Shown: in pieces, positions 17,191 to 26,723 of the stretch
How the letters are laid out: each line of letters begins with the position of its first letter
Position numbering within the stretch: the stretch's first letter is position 1
Source: Prevotella melaninogenica
Lineage (GTDB): Bacteria > Bacteroidota > Bacteroidia > Bacteroidales > Bacteroidaceae
Length of the DNA: 64,000 nt
Assembly: GCF_018127965.1 (NCBI RefSeq)
Contig: NZ_CP072349.1
Span: forward strand, 500,001 to 564,000
Direction: 5' to 3'
Translations under genes and position numbers: made by a program
The notes under the pieces: model-generated
Databases searched by the model: none
Seen by the model: the letters and a program-made list of their open reading frames with translations, nothing else
Told to the model about the DNA's origin: nothing

Positions 17191-19374
17191 ATGACACAAG
17201 AAGTCAATCTTACCGAAAAACTAAAACACTATTTTGGCTTTGATAAATTCAAAGGCGATCAGGAGGCTATTATCCGTAATCTTCTTGACGGACACGATAC
17301 TTTCGTACTGATGCCTACAGGTGGTGGAAAGAGTCTTTGCTATCAACTTCCTTCATTGATTATGGAGGGAACGGCGATTGTCGTTTCTCCGCTTATTGCA
17401 TTGATGAAGAACCAAGTGGACGTCATCAATGGAATCAGCGAGGAGGATGGTGTAGCACATTATCTCAACTCTTCCTTGAAGAAAGCTGAAATAGATCAGG
17501 TACGTGCAGACATCGTTTCTGGTCGTACAAAACTGCTCTATGTTGCTCCAGAGTCCTTGAACAAGGAAGAGAATATGGAGTTCTTGAAGTCAGTGAAGAT
17601 TAGTTTCTACGCCATTGATGAGGCACATTGTATCTCGGAGTGGGGACATGATTTCCGCCCAGAGTACCGTAAGATTCGTTGTGCTATCGAAACGATTGGC
17701 ACTGCTCCTGTTATTGCACTCACAGCAACGGCTACCGATAAGGTGCGTACGGACATTGTACGTAGCTTAGGTATTGAGGATTGTGCCGAGTTCAAAAGCT
17801 CTTTTAATCGTCCGAACCTTTATTATGAGGTACGCCCGAAGAAGAGTGATGACGATACGAATAAGCAGATCATCAAGTTTATCAAACAGCATACTGGTAA
17901 GAGTGGTATTATCTATTGTCTTTCGCGTAAGAAGGTGGAGGAGTTAGCTGCTATCTTGCAAGCTAATGATATCAAGGCTGCTCCTTATCATGCAGGACTT
18001 GATTCAGAAACACGCTCTAAGACGCAGGACGATTTCCTCATGGAAGAGTTGGATATTATTGTGGCAACCATAGCCTTTGGTATGGGTATTGATAAGCCAG
18101 ATGTACGTTTTGTAATACATTATGATATCCCGAAGAGTCTTGAAGGCTATTATCAAGAGACGGGACGAGCAGGGCGCGATGGCGAAGAAGGTATCTGTGT
18201 TGTGTTCTATTCTAAGAAAGACCTTAATAAACTGGAGAAGTTTATGGAGGGGAAGCCTGTTGCAGAACAAGATATCGGTCGTCAGTTGTTACAAGAGACT
18301 GAAGCTTACGCAGAGTCATCGGTCTGCCGTAGAAAGATGTTGCTACATTACTTTGGTGAGGATTATCCAAAGTGTAACTGTGCTATGTGCGACAACTGTC
18401 TTCATCCAAAGACGAAGATTGAAGCACAGAAGCAACTTCTTATTATTCTTCGAGCAGTGAAAACATTGAAGGAGAATTTCCGTCAAGAGTATGTTATCGA
18501 CTTCGTACGTGGCAGAGCTACCGATGATCAGAAAGATCATAAGCATGATGAGTTAGACGATTTCGGAGAGGGCGAGGATGAGAATCCAAAGATTTGGAAC
18601 CCAGTAGTACGCCAAGCACTCTTAGCAGGTTATCTTAAGAAGGATGTAGAGAACTACGGTTTGCTAAAGCTGACAGCTGCTGGTAAACGTTTCTTAAAGT
18701 CGCCAGAGTCGTTTATGATAGTCATGGATACCGAATTTAAGGAGGAGGACGAGGACGATGAGCCAATGATGGGTACAGCGGTCCTCGATCCAGAACTCTT
18801 CTCCATGCTGAAGAACCTTCGTAAGAAGATTGCACACAAGTTAGAGATTCCTCCTTATGTTATCTTCCAAGATGTTTCTTTGGAGCAGATGGCAATGATG
18901 TATCCTATCAATGAACAAGAGTTACAAAATATCCAAGGCGTTGGTGCTGGTAAGGCGAAGCGTTATGGTAAAGAGTTTTGTGAGTTGATAAAGCAACACT
19001 GCGAGGAGAATAACATTGAGCGACCAGAAGAACTACGCGTTAGAACTGTTGCAAAGAAGTCTATGCAGAAGGTAAAGATAATTCAGAGTATCGATCGAAA
19101 GTTACCGCTTGATGATATTGCCACAGCAGAGGGACTCGATTTCGATGACCTACTGACAAAGATCGAGGAGATTGTCTATAGTGGAACAAAACTCAATATA
19201 GACTACTTCCTTGAGGATGTGTATGATGAGGACCAGATAGATGATATCTACGACTACTTTATGGATAGCGAGACAGATAGTCTTGATGCCGCAATGGAAG
19301 AATTAGATAGCGACTATAGCGAAGAAGAAATTCGGCTTGTACGCATTAAGTTCTTGTCAGAAATGGCTAACTAA
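17191..19374 (+). CDS. recQ: ATP-dependent DNA helicase RecQ
   Basis: 727 residues. Helicase motifs: MPTGGGKSLCYQLP (I), DEAHCISEWGHDFRPEYR (II), TATATD (III), and FGMGIDKPDVRFVIH plus QETGRAGRDG (V-VI). A zinc site follows: CRRKMLLHYFGE...CNCAMCDNC (~375-410). The winged-helix RQC domain (~470-515) and HRDC domain (~550-620) come next. The last ~100 residues, acidic with SDYSEEEIRLVR, form an extra helical segment found in Bacteroidetes RecQ. It unwinds DNA in recombination repair. It is separated from clpX by a hairpin. Confidence 0.96.
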   Translation: MTQEVNLTEKLKHYFGFDKFKGDQEAIIRNLLDGHDTFVLMPTGGGKSLCYQLPSLIMEGTAIVVSPLIALMKNQVDVINGISEEDGVAHYLNSSLKKAEIDQVRADIVSGRTKLLYVAPESLNKEENMEFLKSVKISFYAIDEAHCISEWGHDFRPEYRKIRCAIETIGTAPVIALTATATDKVRTDIVRSLGIEDCAEFKSSFNRPNLYYEVRPKKSDDDTNKQIIKFIKQHTGKSGIIYCLSRKKVEELAAILQANDIKAAPYHAGLDSETRSKTQDDFLMEELDIIVATIAFGMGIDKPDVRFVIHYDIPKSLEGYYQETGRAGRDGEEGICVVFYSKKDLNKLEKFMEGKPVAEQDIGRQLLQETEAYAESSVCRRKMLLHYFGEDYPKCNCAMCDNCLHPKTKIEAQKQLLIILRAVKTLKENFRQEYVIDFVRGRATDDQKDHKHDELDDFGEGEDENPKIWNPVVRQALLAGYLKKDVENYGLLKLTAAGKRFLKSPESFMIVMDTEFKEEDEDDEPMMGTAVLDPELFSMLKNLRKKIAHKLEIPPYVIFQDVSLEQMAMMYPINEQELQNIQGVGAGKAKRYGKEFCELIKQHCEENNIERPEELRVRTVAKKSMQKVKIIQSIDRKLPLDDIATAEGLDFDDLLTKIEEIVYSGTKLNIDYFLEDVYDEDQIDDIYDYFMDSETDSLDAAMEELDSDYSEEEIRLVRIKFLSEMAN

Positions 19375-19413
19375 TACAATACATCATTATTAATGGGTGT
19401 ATAGCTCTTTATC

Positions 19414-19444
19414 TGTAGGGATACACGGTTCGTGTGTCCCTACA
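19414..19444. terminator. hairpin after recQ
   Basis: TGTAGGGATACACG (19414-19427) pairs with CGTGTGTCCCTACA (19431-19444) around a 3-base loop. The same sequence family forms the terminator at 39523. There is no T-run here, so termination strength is uncertain. Confidence 0.6.
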
Positions 19445-19588
19445 GCATATAATAGAAATCTTCTTAATCTATGATCTGAATACAAACCTCTGAGTCTTAA
19501 TCTATTTATTGTTAACCGTAATTCTGTTATAAATCTTAATAATGTAATTAATTCGTTCCATTTATTTGGATATATGTAATCTATTTGT

Positions 19589-19596
19589 TACCTTTG
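19589..19596 (+). promoter_or_regulatory. promoter -7 box of the toxin-antitoxin pair
   Basis: TACCTTTG followed by C. It lies 28 bases before the ATG at 19624 and only 4 before an in-frame ATG at 19600, favouring the later start. Confidence 0.55.
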
Positions 19597-19623
19597 CTTA
19601 TGGAAGCTAATCGTGATATAAGG

Positions 19624-19959
19624 ATGACGGAAACTTTTGTTGAGTTCCTAAAATCCTTAGAGCCGAAAGTTAGAAAAAAGTATCTATATGTGATACAGGT
19701 TCTTAAAACAGAATCAGTTGTTAGTGAAAAGTTTATCAAGCATTTAGAGAATACGAACTTATATGAGATGAGAGTTTCTCTTTCATCAAATGAGTATAGA
19801 ACGATTGTATTTTCAATTGATGCAGTAAATATAATCTCTGCGACTAAGGTGCTTCTGTTGAATTCTTTTCTAAAGAAAGATACGAAGCAATATAGAAGTG
19901 AAATCAACAAAGCTGTAAAGCTATTAGAAGAATGGAGAACTGAGTATGAAGAAGATTAA
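19624..19959 (+). CDS. RelE/HigB-family toxin
   Basis: 111 residues from MTETFVEF. The order of helices and strands, with MTETFVEFLKSLEPKVRKKY at the start, NLYEMRVSLSSNEYRTIVF in the middle and a Lys-rich end, is that of RelE-superfamily mRNA interferases of the HigB/phage Gp49-like branch. Such toxins cut ribosome-bound mRNA. The toxin comes first and overlaps the antitoxin gene by 14 bases, the HigBA arrangement. Earlier in-frame ATGs (19600) lie at or before the predicted transcription start. Confidence 0.82.
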   Translation: MTETFVEFLKSLEPKVRKKYLYVIQVLKTESVVSEKFIKHLENTNLYEMRVSLSSNEYRTIVFSIDAVNIISATKVLLLNSFLKKDTKQYRSEINKAVKLLEEWRTEYEED

Positions 19960-20257
19960 TGAAGAAAAGTGGAAACGTTTAAAATCATTCGATGATATTC
20001 TCAATGAAGAAGTTGGAAGTGAGGATTCTCCGGAGCGTACCGAGTTTGAGGCACGTGCCAAGGCTTACTATTATGCAGAACTGCTAAAGGAACAGCGCAA
20101 GCAGCAGAAGATGACACAGCAGCAGTTGGCGGACAAGATAGGTAAGAAGCGAGAGTATATCTCAAATATTGAGCGTGGAAACAGTGATATGCAGCTTTCT
20201 ACTTTTATGCAGATTGCGAATGCTTTAGGACTTCGTTTTGCTTTGGTTGTTGGATAG
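19946..20257 (+). CDS. HigA-type antitoxin with XRE helix-turn-helix
   Basis: 103 residues. The HTH is at ~55-100: KMTQQQLADKIGKKREYISN followed by IERGNSDMQLSTFMQIANALG. It neutralises the upstream toxin and should repress the shared promoter. The N-terminal half is charged and likely wraps the toxin. The 14-base overlap with the toxin frame implies translational coupling. Confidence 0.85.
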   Translation: MKKINEEKWKRLKSFDDILNEEVGSEDSPERTEFEARAKAYYYAELLKEQRKQQKMTQQQLADKIGKKREYISNIERGNSDMQLSTFMQIANALGLRFALVVG

Positions 20258-20319
20258 TTACACAGATGATAAGTAATAAGTTGGCTTTGTTTTAATCGTA
20301 CATTGTAAGGTATTTAATG

Positions 20320-20390
20320 CTTAGCACCATTGGTGTTTACCAACAGCACGATATGTGCGGAGCATTAGCACGACATGTGCGGAGCGATAA
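20320..20390. repeat. R4: GCAC...GTGCGGAGC palindromes
   Basis: Three successive units: AGCACCATTGGTGTT, AGCACGATATGTGCGGAGC and AGCACGACATGTGCGGAGC. Each is a short palindrome with a GGAGC tail, resembling a REP. Related clusters are at 37330 and 50909. The gap 20258-20533 contains no gene. Confidence 0.6.
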
Positions 20391-20533
20391 TATAATCGTT
20401 GAGGATGAAAAAATAGAGCCGTTACAGTTATTATAAAGAATGCTGTAAGCTAAAGAGAGTGAACTAACATAAGAAGTGTTTACTGGAAAGTTTTGGGGGA
20501 AAAACTTTTACTTGTAGGTAAACAAAACAAGAA

Positions 20534-20654
20534 AGAGGCTGAATCAGATAGTAATCAGTGGCTAATAATGAGGGATTGCAAGTATTGCGAATCCTTTACT
20601 AAAGTCCTCTGATAGAAGCACATAATGTGCATTCTCACTTCTGATTCAGCCTCT
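20534..20654 (-). terminator. long-range hairpin downstream of dps copy 1
   Basis: AGAGGCTGAATCAG (20534-20547) and CTGATTCAGCCTCT (20641-20654) are perfect 14-base complements enclosing ~93 bases with smaller hairpins. On the minus strand the stem is followed by TTCTTGTTTTGTTT, so it can end dps transcription. Confidence 0.55.
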
Positions 20655-20679
20655 TGGCTATTTATTATAGTATAATGAA

Positions 20680-21168
20680 TTACTCAGCGCAACTCTGTGA
20701 GCTAACAGCAACGAGCATCCAAACAGTCTTTTCCTGACCAACGAGGAAGTCGTTCATCAATGAAACTGTTGTGTCATCGTGTGCCTCAGTAGCGAGGTCA
20801 ATGATTCTACGCTCGCGAGCAATCAGTGTCTTGTAGTAATTGAGAAGCAAGTCAACAGCTTCTTTGCTGCAACTAACAACGTCAGCCTCTTTGATTTCAG
20901 ATGTTTGCAGATATACACTGAAACGGCTCTCTGGTGTACTGCCCAACTGAAGGATACGCTCTGCAACCTCATCAACCTTCTCTGCTGCATCGTTGTAAAG
21001 TTCCTCATACTTGCTATGTAATACAAAGAAACCATGTCCCTTCACGTTCCAGTGGAAATTGCGGAGGTTGCTGTAGAATACCTGAAAATCTGCCAGCAAA
21101 ACTGAAAGGTCGTTTACTACGCCCTGTACCTTCTTCTCGTCTAAACCCAATACTTCTAATCTTTTCAT
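20680..21168 (-). CDS. dps: Dps ferritin-like DNA-protection protein, copy 1
   Basis: 162 residues. The Dps ferroxidase motif is NFHWNVKGHGFFVLHSKYE followed by LYNDAAEKVDEVAERI (residues ~38-72). Dps forms 12-mers that oxidise and store iron with peroxide, protecting DNA. It is the second of two tandem genes whose products differ at only about 15 positions. It has its own -7 box and a candidate regulator site (ATAG-N7-CTAT) upstream. Confidence 0.94.
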   Translation of the reverse strand: MKRLEVLGLDEKKVQGVVNDLSVLLADFQVFYSNLRNFHWNVKGHGFFVLHSKYEELYNDAAEKVDEVAERILQLGSTPESRFSVYLQTSEIKEADVVSCSKEAVDLLLNYYKTLIARERRIIDLATEAHDDTTVSLMNDFLVGQEKTVWMLVAVSSQSCAE

Positions 21169-21207
21169 CTTAAATACGTTTAAGTTAATAATTTAAAATC
21201 TCAATAG

Positions 21208-21251
21208 TAAAGATAGCGGTTATATCTTATAAAGCAATAGAGAATGACTAT
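21208..21251 (-). promoter_or_regulatory. dps copy 1 promoter with ATAG-N7-CTAT site
   Basis: The minus strand has TATCTTTA (21208-21215) as -7 box. ATAG(N7)CTAT lies at 21237-21251, about 22 bases upstream of it, resembling half of an OxyR operator. The rest of 21169-21391 holds nothing else recognisable. Confidence 0.4.
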
Positions 21252-21391
21252 CTTTTATACTATTTTATATATCAATGCTTGTTTTGTGTTGATAATCAGT
21301 CTTTTCCCTAATCTTAATAAGTTCTATGCTCGTGTGAGATATTCTCAACTGCATGCATAGACTACTGCTATCCATGTCTATAATTGGTAGA

Positions 21392-21429
21392 GGCTGAGGC
21401 AATGATTTGTCTTCAAGCTTGACTCAGCC
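21392..21429 (-). terminator. hairpin downstream of dps copy 2
   Basis: GGCTGAG (21392-21398) pairs with CTCAGCC (21423-21429), extended by CAA/TTG. The loop region resembles the ends of the 20534 hairpin. The T-run is weak. Confidence 0.5.
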
Positions 21430-21458
21430 CCTTACTTATATATGATAATGTTTCTGTA

Positions 21459-21947
21459 TTATTCAGCGCAACTCTGTGAGCTAACAGCAACGAGCATCCA
21501 AACAGTCTTTTCCTGCTCCTTGAGGAAGTCGCTTACTAATGAAACTGTTGTGTCATCGTGTGTCTCAGTAGCGAGGTCAATGATTCTACGCTCGCGAGCA
21601 ATCAGTGTCTTGTAGTAGTCGAGAAGCAAGTCGAGAGCTTCTTTGCTGCAACTAACAACGTCAGCCTCTTTGATTTCAGATGTTTGCAGATATACACTGA
21701 AACGGCTCTCTGGTGTACTGCCCAACTGAAGGATGCGCTCTGCAACTTCATCAACCTTCTCTGCTGCATCGTTGTAAAGTTCCTCATACTTGCTGTGCAT
21801 TACAAAGAAACCATGTCCCTTCACGTTCCAGTGGAAGTTGCGGAGGTTGCTGTAGAACACCTGGAAGTCTGCCAGCAAAACTGAAAGTTCATTTACTACG
21901 TTCTCTACTTTCTTTTCGTTTAATCCTAATACTTCTAATCTTTTCAT
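21459..21947 (-). CDS. dps: Dps ferritin-like DNA-protection protein, copy 2
   Basis: 162 residues, nearly identical to copy 1. Differences cluster in the first 20 residues and in the region SDFLKEQEKTVW versus NDFLVGQEKTVW. The ferroxidase His and Asp/Glu residues are intact. The two genes are a recent tandem duplication with separate promoters and terminators, which suggests gene-dosage or differential control. It is divergent from guaB. Confidence 0.94.
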   Translation of the reverse strand: MKRLEVLGLNEKKVENVVNELSVLLADFQVFYSNLRNFHWNVKGHGFFVMHSKYEELYNDAAEKVDEVAERILQLGSTPESRFSVYLQTSEIKEADVVSCSKEALDLLLDYYKTLIARERRIIDLATETHDDTTVSLVSDFLKEQEKTVWMLVAVSSQSCAE

Positions 21948-21988
21948 CTTGAATATGTTTTTAAGTTGTTGTTTCTTGTTTACGAGTG

Positions 21989-22054
21989 CAAAGTTAGTGG
22001 GTTTTTCAATCTACCACAACAGATAAAATCTATGTACTCATTGATACAATCTAT
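21989..22054 (-). promoter_or_regulatory. dps copy 2 promoter with GATA-N4-CTAT direct repeat
   Basis: The minus-strand -7 box is TAACTTTG (21989-21996). Upstream, GATAAAATCTAT (22022-22033) and GATACAATCTAT (22043-22054) repeat with a 21-base period, two helical turns, which fits a dimeric regulator such as OxyR. Confidence 0.45.
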
Positions 22055-22244
22055 ATTTGCTTATTATTGGTTGATAATAAGGTTGTTATTGTCGATGTGT
22101 TAGTTTTTGTAAAGTATGAATTCTTGTTGGTTATTTTACAGTCATGGGCGAAAAGTAGGGAGTATGTTAAGGAATAAATATTAAATACTTTTAATAAGGT
22201 ATGAGAAAAACTGGAAAAAGCCAGTCTGTTTGATTTTAAATTGC

Positions 22245-22252
22245 TAAATTTG
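22245..22252 (+). promoter_or_regulatory. promoter -7 box for guaB
   Basis: TAAATTTG followed by C, 28 bases before the guaB ATG. The gap between the divergent dps and guaB genes (21948-22279) contains only the two promoter regions. Confidence 0.6.
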
Positions 22253-22270
22253 CATGCAATAAATTTCTAA

Positions 22271-23764
<1,494 letters not shown>

Positions 23765-23838
23765 TATAAAAGACGATAAATCATTCGCCCTCTTTCCTGT
23801 TTTTCAGGGGAGAGGGTCCCTGCGTTAAAAGAATAACA

Positions 23839-25263
23839 ATGAAATTCAAAGTAATTCTGTCAGCCCTCTTGCTTTCAACGACAATGGTATATGGGCAGAC
23901 TGACCCAACAATAATGACTATTAACGGACAGCCAGTGAGCCGTTCAGAATTTGAGTATTCGTATAATAAGAATAACGCTGATGGTGTGATTGATAAGAAG
24001 AGTGTGGATGAGTATGTTGATCTCTTTATCAATTATAAACTAAAGGTACAGGCTGCACTTGATGCGCATCTTGATACGCTCAGCTCTTTTAAAAAGGAGT
24101 TCCTTAGTTATCGCAACCAGCAGGTGCGCCCAACTTTCATCACAGATGCTGACGTTGAGGCGGAAGGACATAAACTTTATCGTGAAGCTAAGCAGCAGGT
24201 AGAGGCTAATGGTGGTATGTGGAACTGTGCACATATACTTATTGGTTTGTATCAGAATGCTGATAAGGAAGCTGCAGAAGCAGCAAAGCAGTTGGCAGAC
24301 TCTCTCTATAACGCTCTTCGTGGTGGCGCAGACTTTGCTGAACTTGCTAAGAAATATTCTACAGATGTTAACTCTGCCATGAATGGTGGCCAGTTGTTAC
24401 ATCTTCAGAAAGGGCAGACAGTACCTGAGTTTGAGAAGGCTTTGTTTGCTTTGAAGCCAGGTGAGATAAGTGCTCCTGTACTTTCTCCTTTTGGTTATCA
24501 TATCATTAAGATGGGTGGTCGTGAGAGCTTCCCTACTTATGAAACTCTTCGTCCAGAGATCATGCAGTATATCGAGATGCAAGGTTTGCGTGAGCAGATT
24601 ATTGATCAGAAACTCGATTCTATTGTAGAGAGTGAGGGCAAGGCGGTCACACAGGATCAACTGCTCGATAGAAAACTTGCTTCTTTGGAGGAGAAAGATG
24701 CAAACATGAAGAATCTTATCCGTGAGTATTATGACGGTTTGCTGATGATTGAAATGAGTAACCGTGAGGTATGGGATAAGGCAGCTAAGGATGAAAAGGC
24801 ACTTGAAGCCTATTTCCGTAAGCATAAAAAACAATATAAGTGGACTGAACCACGTTTTAAGGGTATTGCCTATCACGTGAAAACAAAGGAAGATGTTGAG
24901 GCTGTGAAGGCATGTGTGAGGAATGTACCTTTCAATCAGTGGGCAGAGAAACTGCGTGATAAGTTCAATGCTGACAATACTATCCGTATTCGTGTGGAGA
25001 AGGGTATCTTCCGAAAGGGTGATAATGCGCTGGTAGACCGTGATGTTTTCGGTGCGAAAACGACTGTAAAACCAGTTAATGGATATCCTATTGATGCCGT
25101 GTTCGGTAAGAAAATAAAGGCTCCAGAGGGTATGGAAGATGTACGCGACCTTGTTGTTTCCAACTATCAGGAGGAACTTGAGAAGGCATGGGTAGAAGCA
25201 TTGCGCAAAAAGTATAAAGTAGTTGTTGATAAGAAGGTTCTTTCAACAGTCAATAAGCATTAA
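23839..25263 (+). CDS. periplasmic parvulin-type peptidyl-prolyl isomerase
   Basis: 474 residues with an N-terminal signal peptide (KVILSALLLSTTMVYG-Q). One rotamase (PpiC) domain is visible at ~130-235: HILIG, FAELAKKYSTD, GGQLLHLQKGQ and SPFGYHIIKM. N- and C-terminal helical regions would form a SurA-like chaperone cradle. It lies 17 bases upstream of a second PpiC protein, so the pair probably acts together on outer-membrane proteins. It is typical of the Bacteroidetes guaB-surA-ostA region. Confidence 0.88.
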   Translation: MKFKVILSALLLSTTMVYGQTDPTIMTINGQPVSRSEFEYSYNKNNADGVIDKKSVDEYVDLFINYKLKVQAALDAHLDTLSSFKKEFLSYRNQQVRPTFITDADVEAEGHKLYREAKQQVEANGGMWNCAHILIGLYQNADKEAAEAAKQLADSLYNALRGGADFAELAKKYSTDVNSAMNGGQLLHLQKGQTVPEFEKALFALKPGEISAPVLSPFGYHIIKMGGRESFPTYETLRPEIMQYIEMQGLREQIIDQKLDSIVESEGKAVTQDQLLDRKLASLEEKDANMKNLIREYYDGLLMIEMSNREVWDKAAKDEKALEAYFRKHKKQYKWTEPRFKGIAYHVKTKEDVEAVKACVRNVPFNQWAEKLRDKFNADNTIRIRVEKGIFRKGDNALVDRDVFGAKTTVKPVNGYPIDAVFGKKIKAPEGMEDVRDLVVSNYQEELEKAWVEALRKKYKVVVDKKVLSTVNKH

Positions 25264-25280
25264 GATAATACAGCATTTCA

Positions 25281-26723
25281 ATGAAAATAAATAAAGGAAA
25301 GACTATAGTCCTGCTTGCAGGAACAGTTCTTACAGCAATGGGTTTGCATGCAGGTGCATTTCGTGCAAGCGGTCCTGTTGCTCTGTCAGACTCTGTAAAG
25401 ACTGAGACTGCTGCCGTAGATAAGCCAAACAGTGTTGTTGATGAGGTTATTTGGGTAGTTGGTGATGAACCTATCTTGAAGTCTGAAGTTGAGATAATGA
25501 GACTGCAAAGTGAGGCTGAAGGTACGAAATGGGATGGCGACCCTGAGTGTATTCTACCTGAACAGATAGCTGTGCAAAAGCTTTTCCTCCATCAGGCAGC
25601 CCTCGATAGTGTCGAGGTGAGCGAGTCAGAGATTGCACGTGGTATAGATGATCAGATTAATTACTGGATTTCTCTTCCCCAGATTGGCTCAAAGGAGAAG
25701 CTCGAGGCGTTCCAAAATAAGAGTATGACACAGATCCGCCAAGACCTGCATGATGATTATAAGAACCGTTTGCTAGTACAGAAGGTACAACAGAATCTGG
25801 TTAATGATGTGACTGTTTCGCCTGCTGAGGTACGCGAATACTTTAAGAAGTTGCCAGTGGATAGTATTCCAATGATTCCTACAACGGTTGAAGTAGAGAT
25901 ACTTACGCAGACTCCAAAGATTGAGACAGAGGAGATAAATCGTATTAAGAACCAACTGCGTGACTATACTGACCGTGTGACGAAGGGCGAGACTTCTTTT
26001 GCTACATTGGCACGTCTTTACTCAGAAGACCCAGGTTCTGCTCGTCAAGGTGGCGAGTTAGGTTATATGGGACGTGGTGTACTCGATCCTGCATTTGCTG
26101 CTGCAGCCTTTAATCTTACTGATCCAAAGAAGATTTCAAAGGTTGTTGAGAGTGAGTTTGGCTACCACATTATCCAACTTATTGACCGTCGTGGTGATAA
26201 GGTTAATGTCCGTCATATCCTCTTGAAGCCAAATGTTTCAATAGCTTCTATCGATGCAGCTAAGGAGCGTTTGGATTCTATTGGTAAGGATATCAAGAGT
26301 GGTAAGTTTACATTTGAGGATGCAACGGCTTATCTTTCAGATGATAAAGATACGAAGAACAACCATGGATTGATGGTTAACTCTGTAGAGAACAGTCGCA
26401 CTTCACGCTTTAAGATGAAGGAACTGCCAACAGAGGTGGCTCGTGTTGTTGATACGATGAAGGTTGGCGAGGTCTCTATGCCATTCCAAATGGTTAATGC
26501 TCGTGGTAAGGTTGTTTGTGCTATCGTGAAGTTGAAAGCACGTGTACCAGAGCATCGAGCTACGATAACAGAAGACTTCCAGGCTATGCGCGATATTGTT
26601 ACAGCTAAACGCAGAAAGGAAGTGCTGCATGATTGGGTTGTAAAGAAGGTAAAGGAGACCTATGTGAGGATTAATCCTCGTTATAGAAGTTGTAATTTCC
26701 AATACGAAGGTTGGCTTAAATGA
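25281..26723 (+). CDS. surA: SurA-like periplasmic chaperone/isomerase
   Basis: 480 residues. The signal-like N-terminus (TIVLLAGTVLTAMG) is followed by a SurA N domain beginning DEVIWVVGDEPILKSEVE (~55-72). Two PpiC units follow: the first around VEILTQTP to FGYHIIQLIDRR (~205-310), the second from VRHILLKPNVS, less complete. It helps outer-membrane proteins fold. Its stop overlaps the ostA-like start by four bases (ATGA), so the two are translationally coupled. Confidence 0.88.
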   Translation: MKINKGKTIVLLAGTVLTAMGLHAGAFRASGPVALSDSVKTETAAVDKPNSVVDEVIWVVGDEPILKSEVEIMRLQSEAEGTKWDGDPECILPEQIAVQKLFLHQAALDSVEVSESEIARGIDDQINYWISLPQIGSKEKLEAFQNKSMTQIRQDLHDDYKNRLLVQKVQQNLVNDVTVSPAEVREYFKKLPVDSIPMIPTTVEVEILTQTPKIETEEINRIKNQLRDYTDRVTKGETSFATLARLYSEDPGSARQGGELGYMGRGVLDPAFAAAAFNLTDPKKISKVVESEFGYHIIQLIDRRGDKVNVRHILLKPNVSIASIDAAKERLDSIGKDIKSGKFTFEDATAYLSDDKDTKNNHGLMVNSVENSRTSRFKMKELPTEVARVVDTMKVGEVSMPFQMVNARGKVVCAIVKLKARVPEHRATITEDFQAMRDIVTAKRRKEVLHDWVVKKVKETYVRINPRYRSCNFQYEGWLK

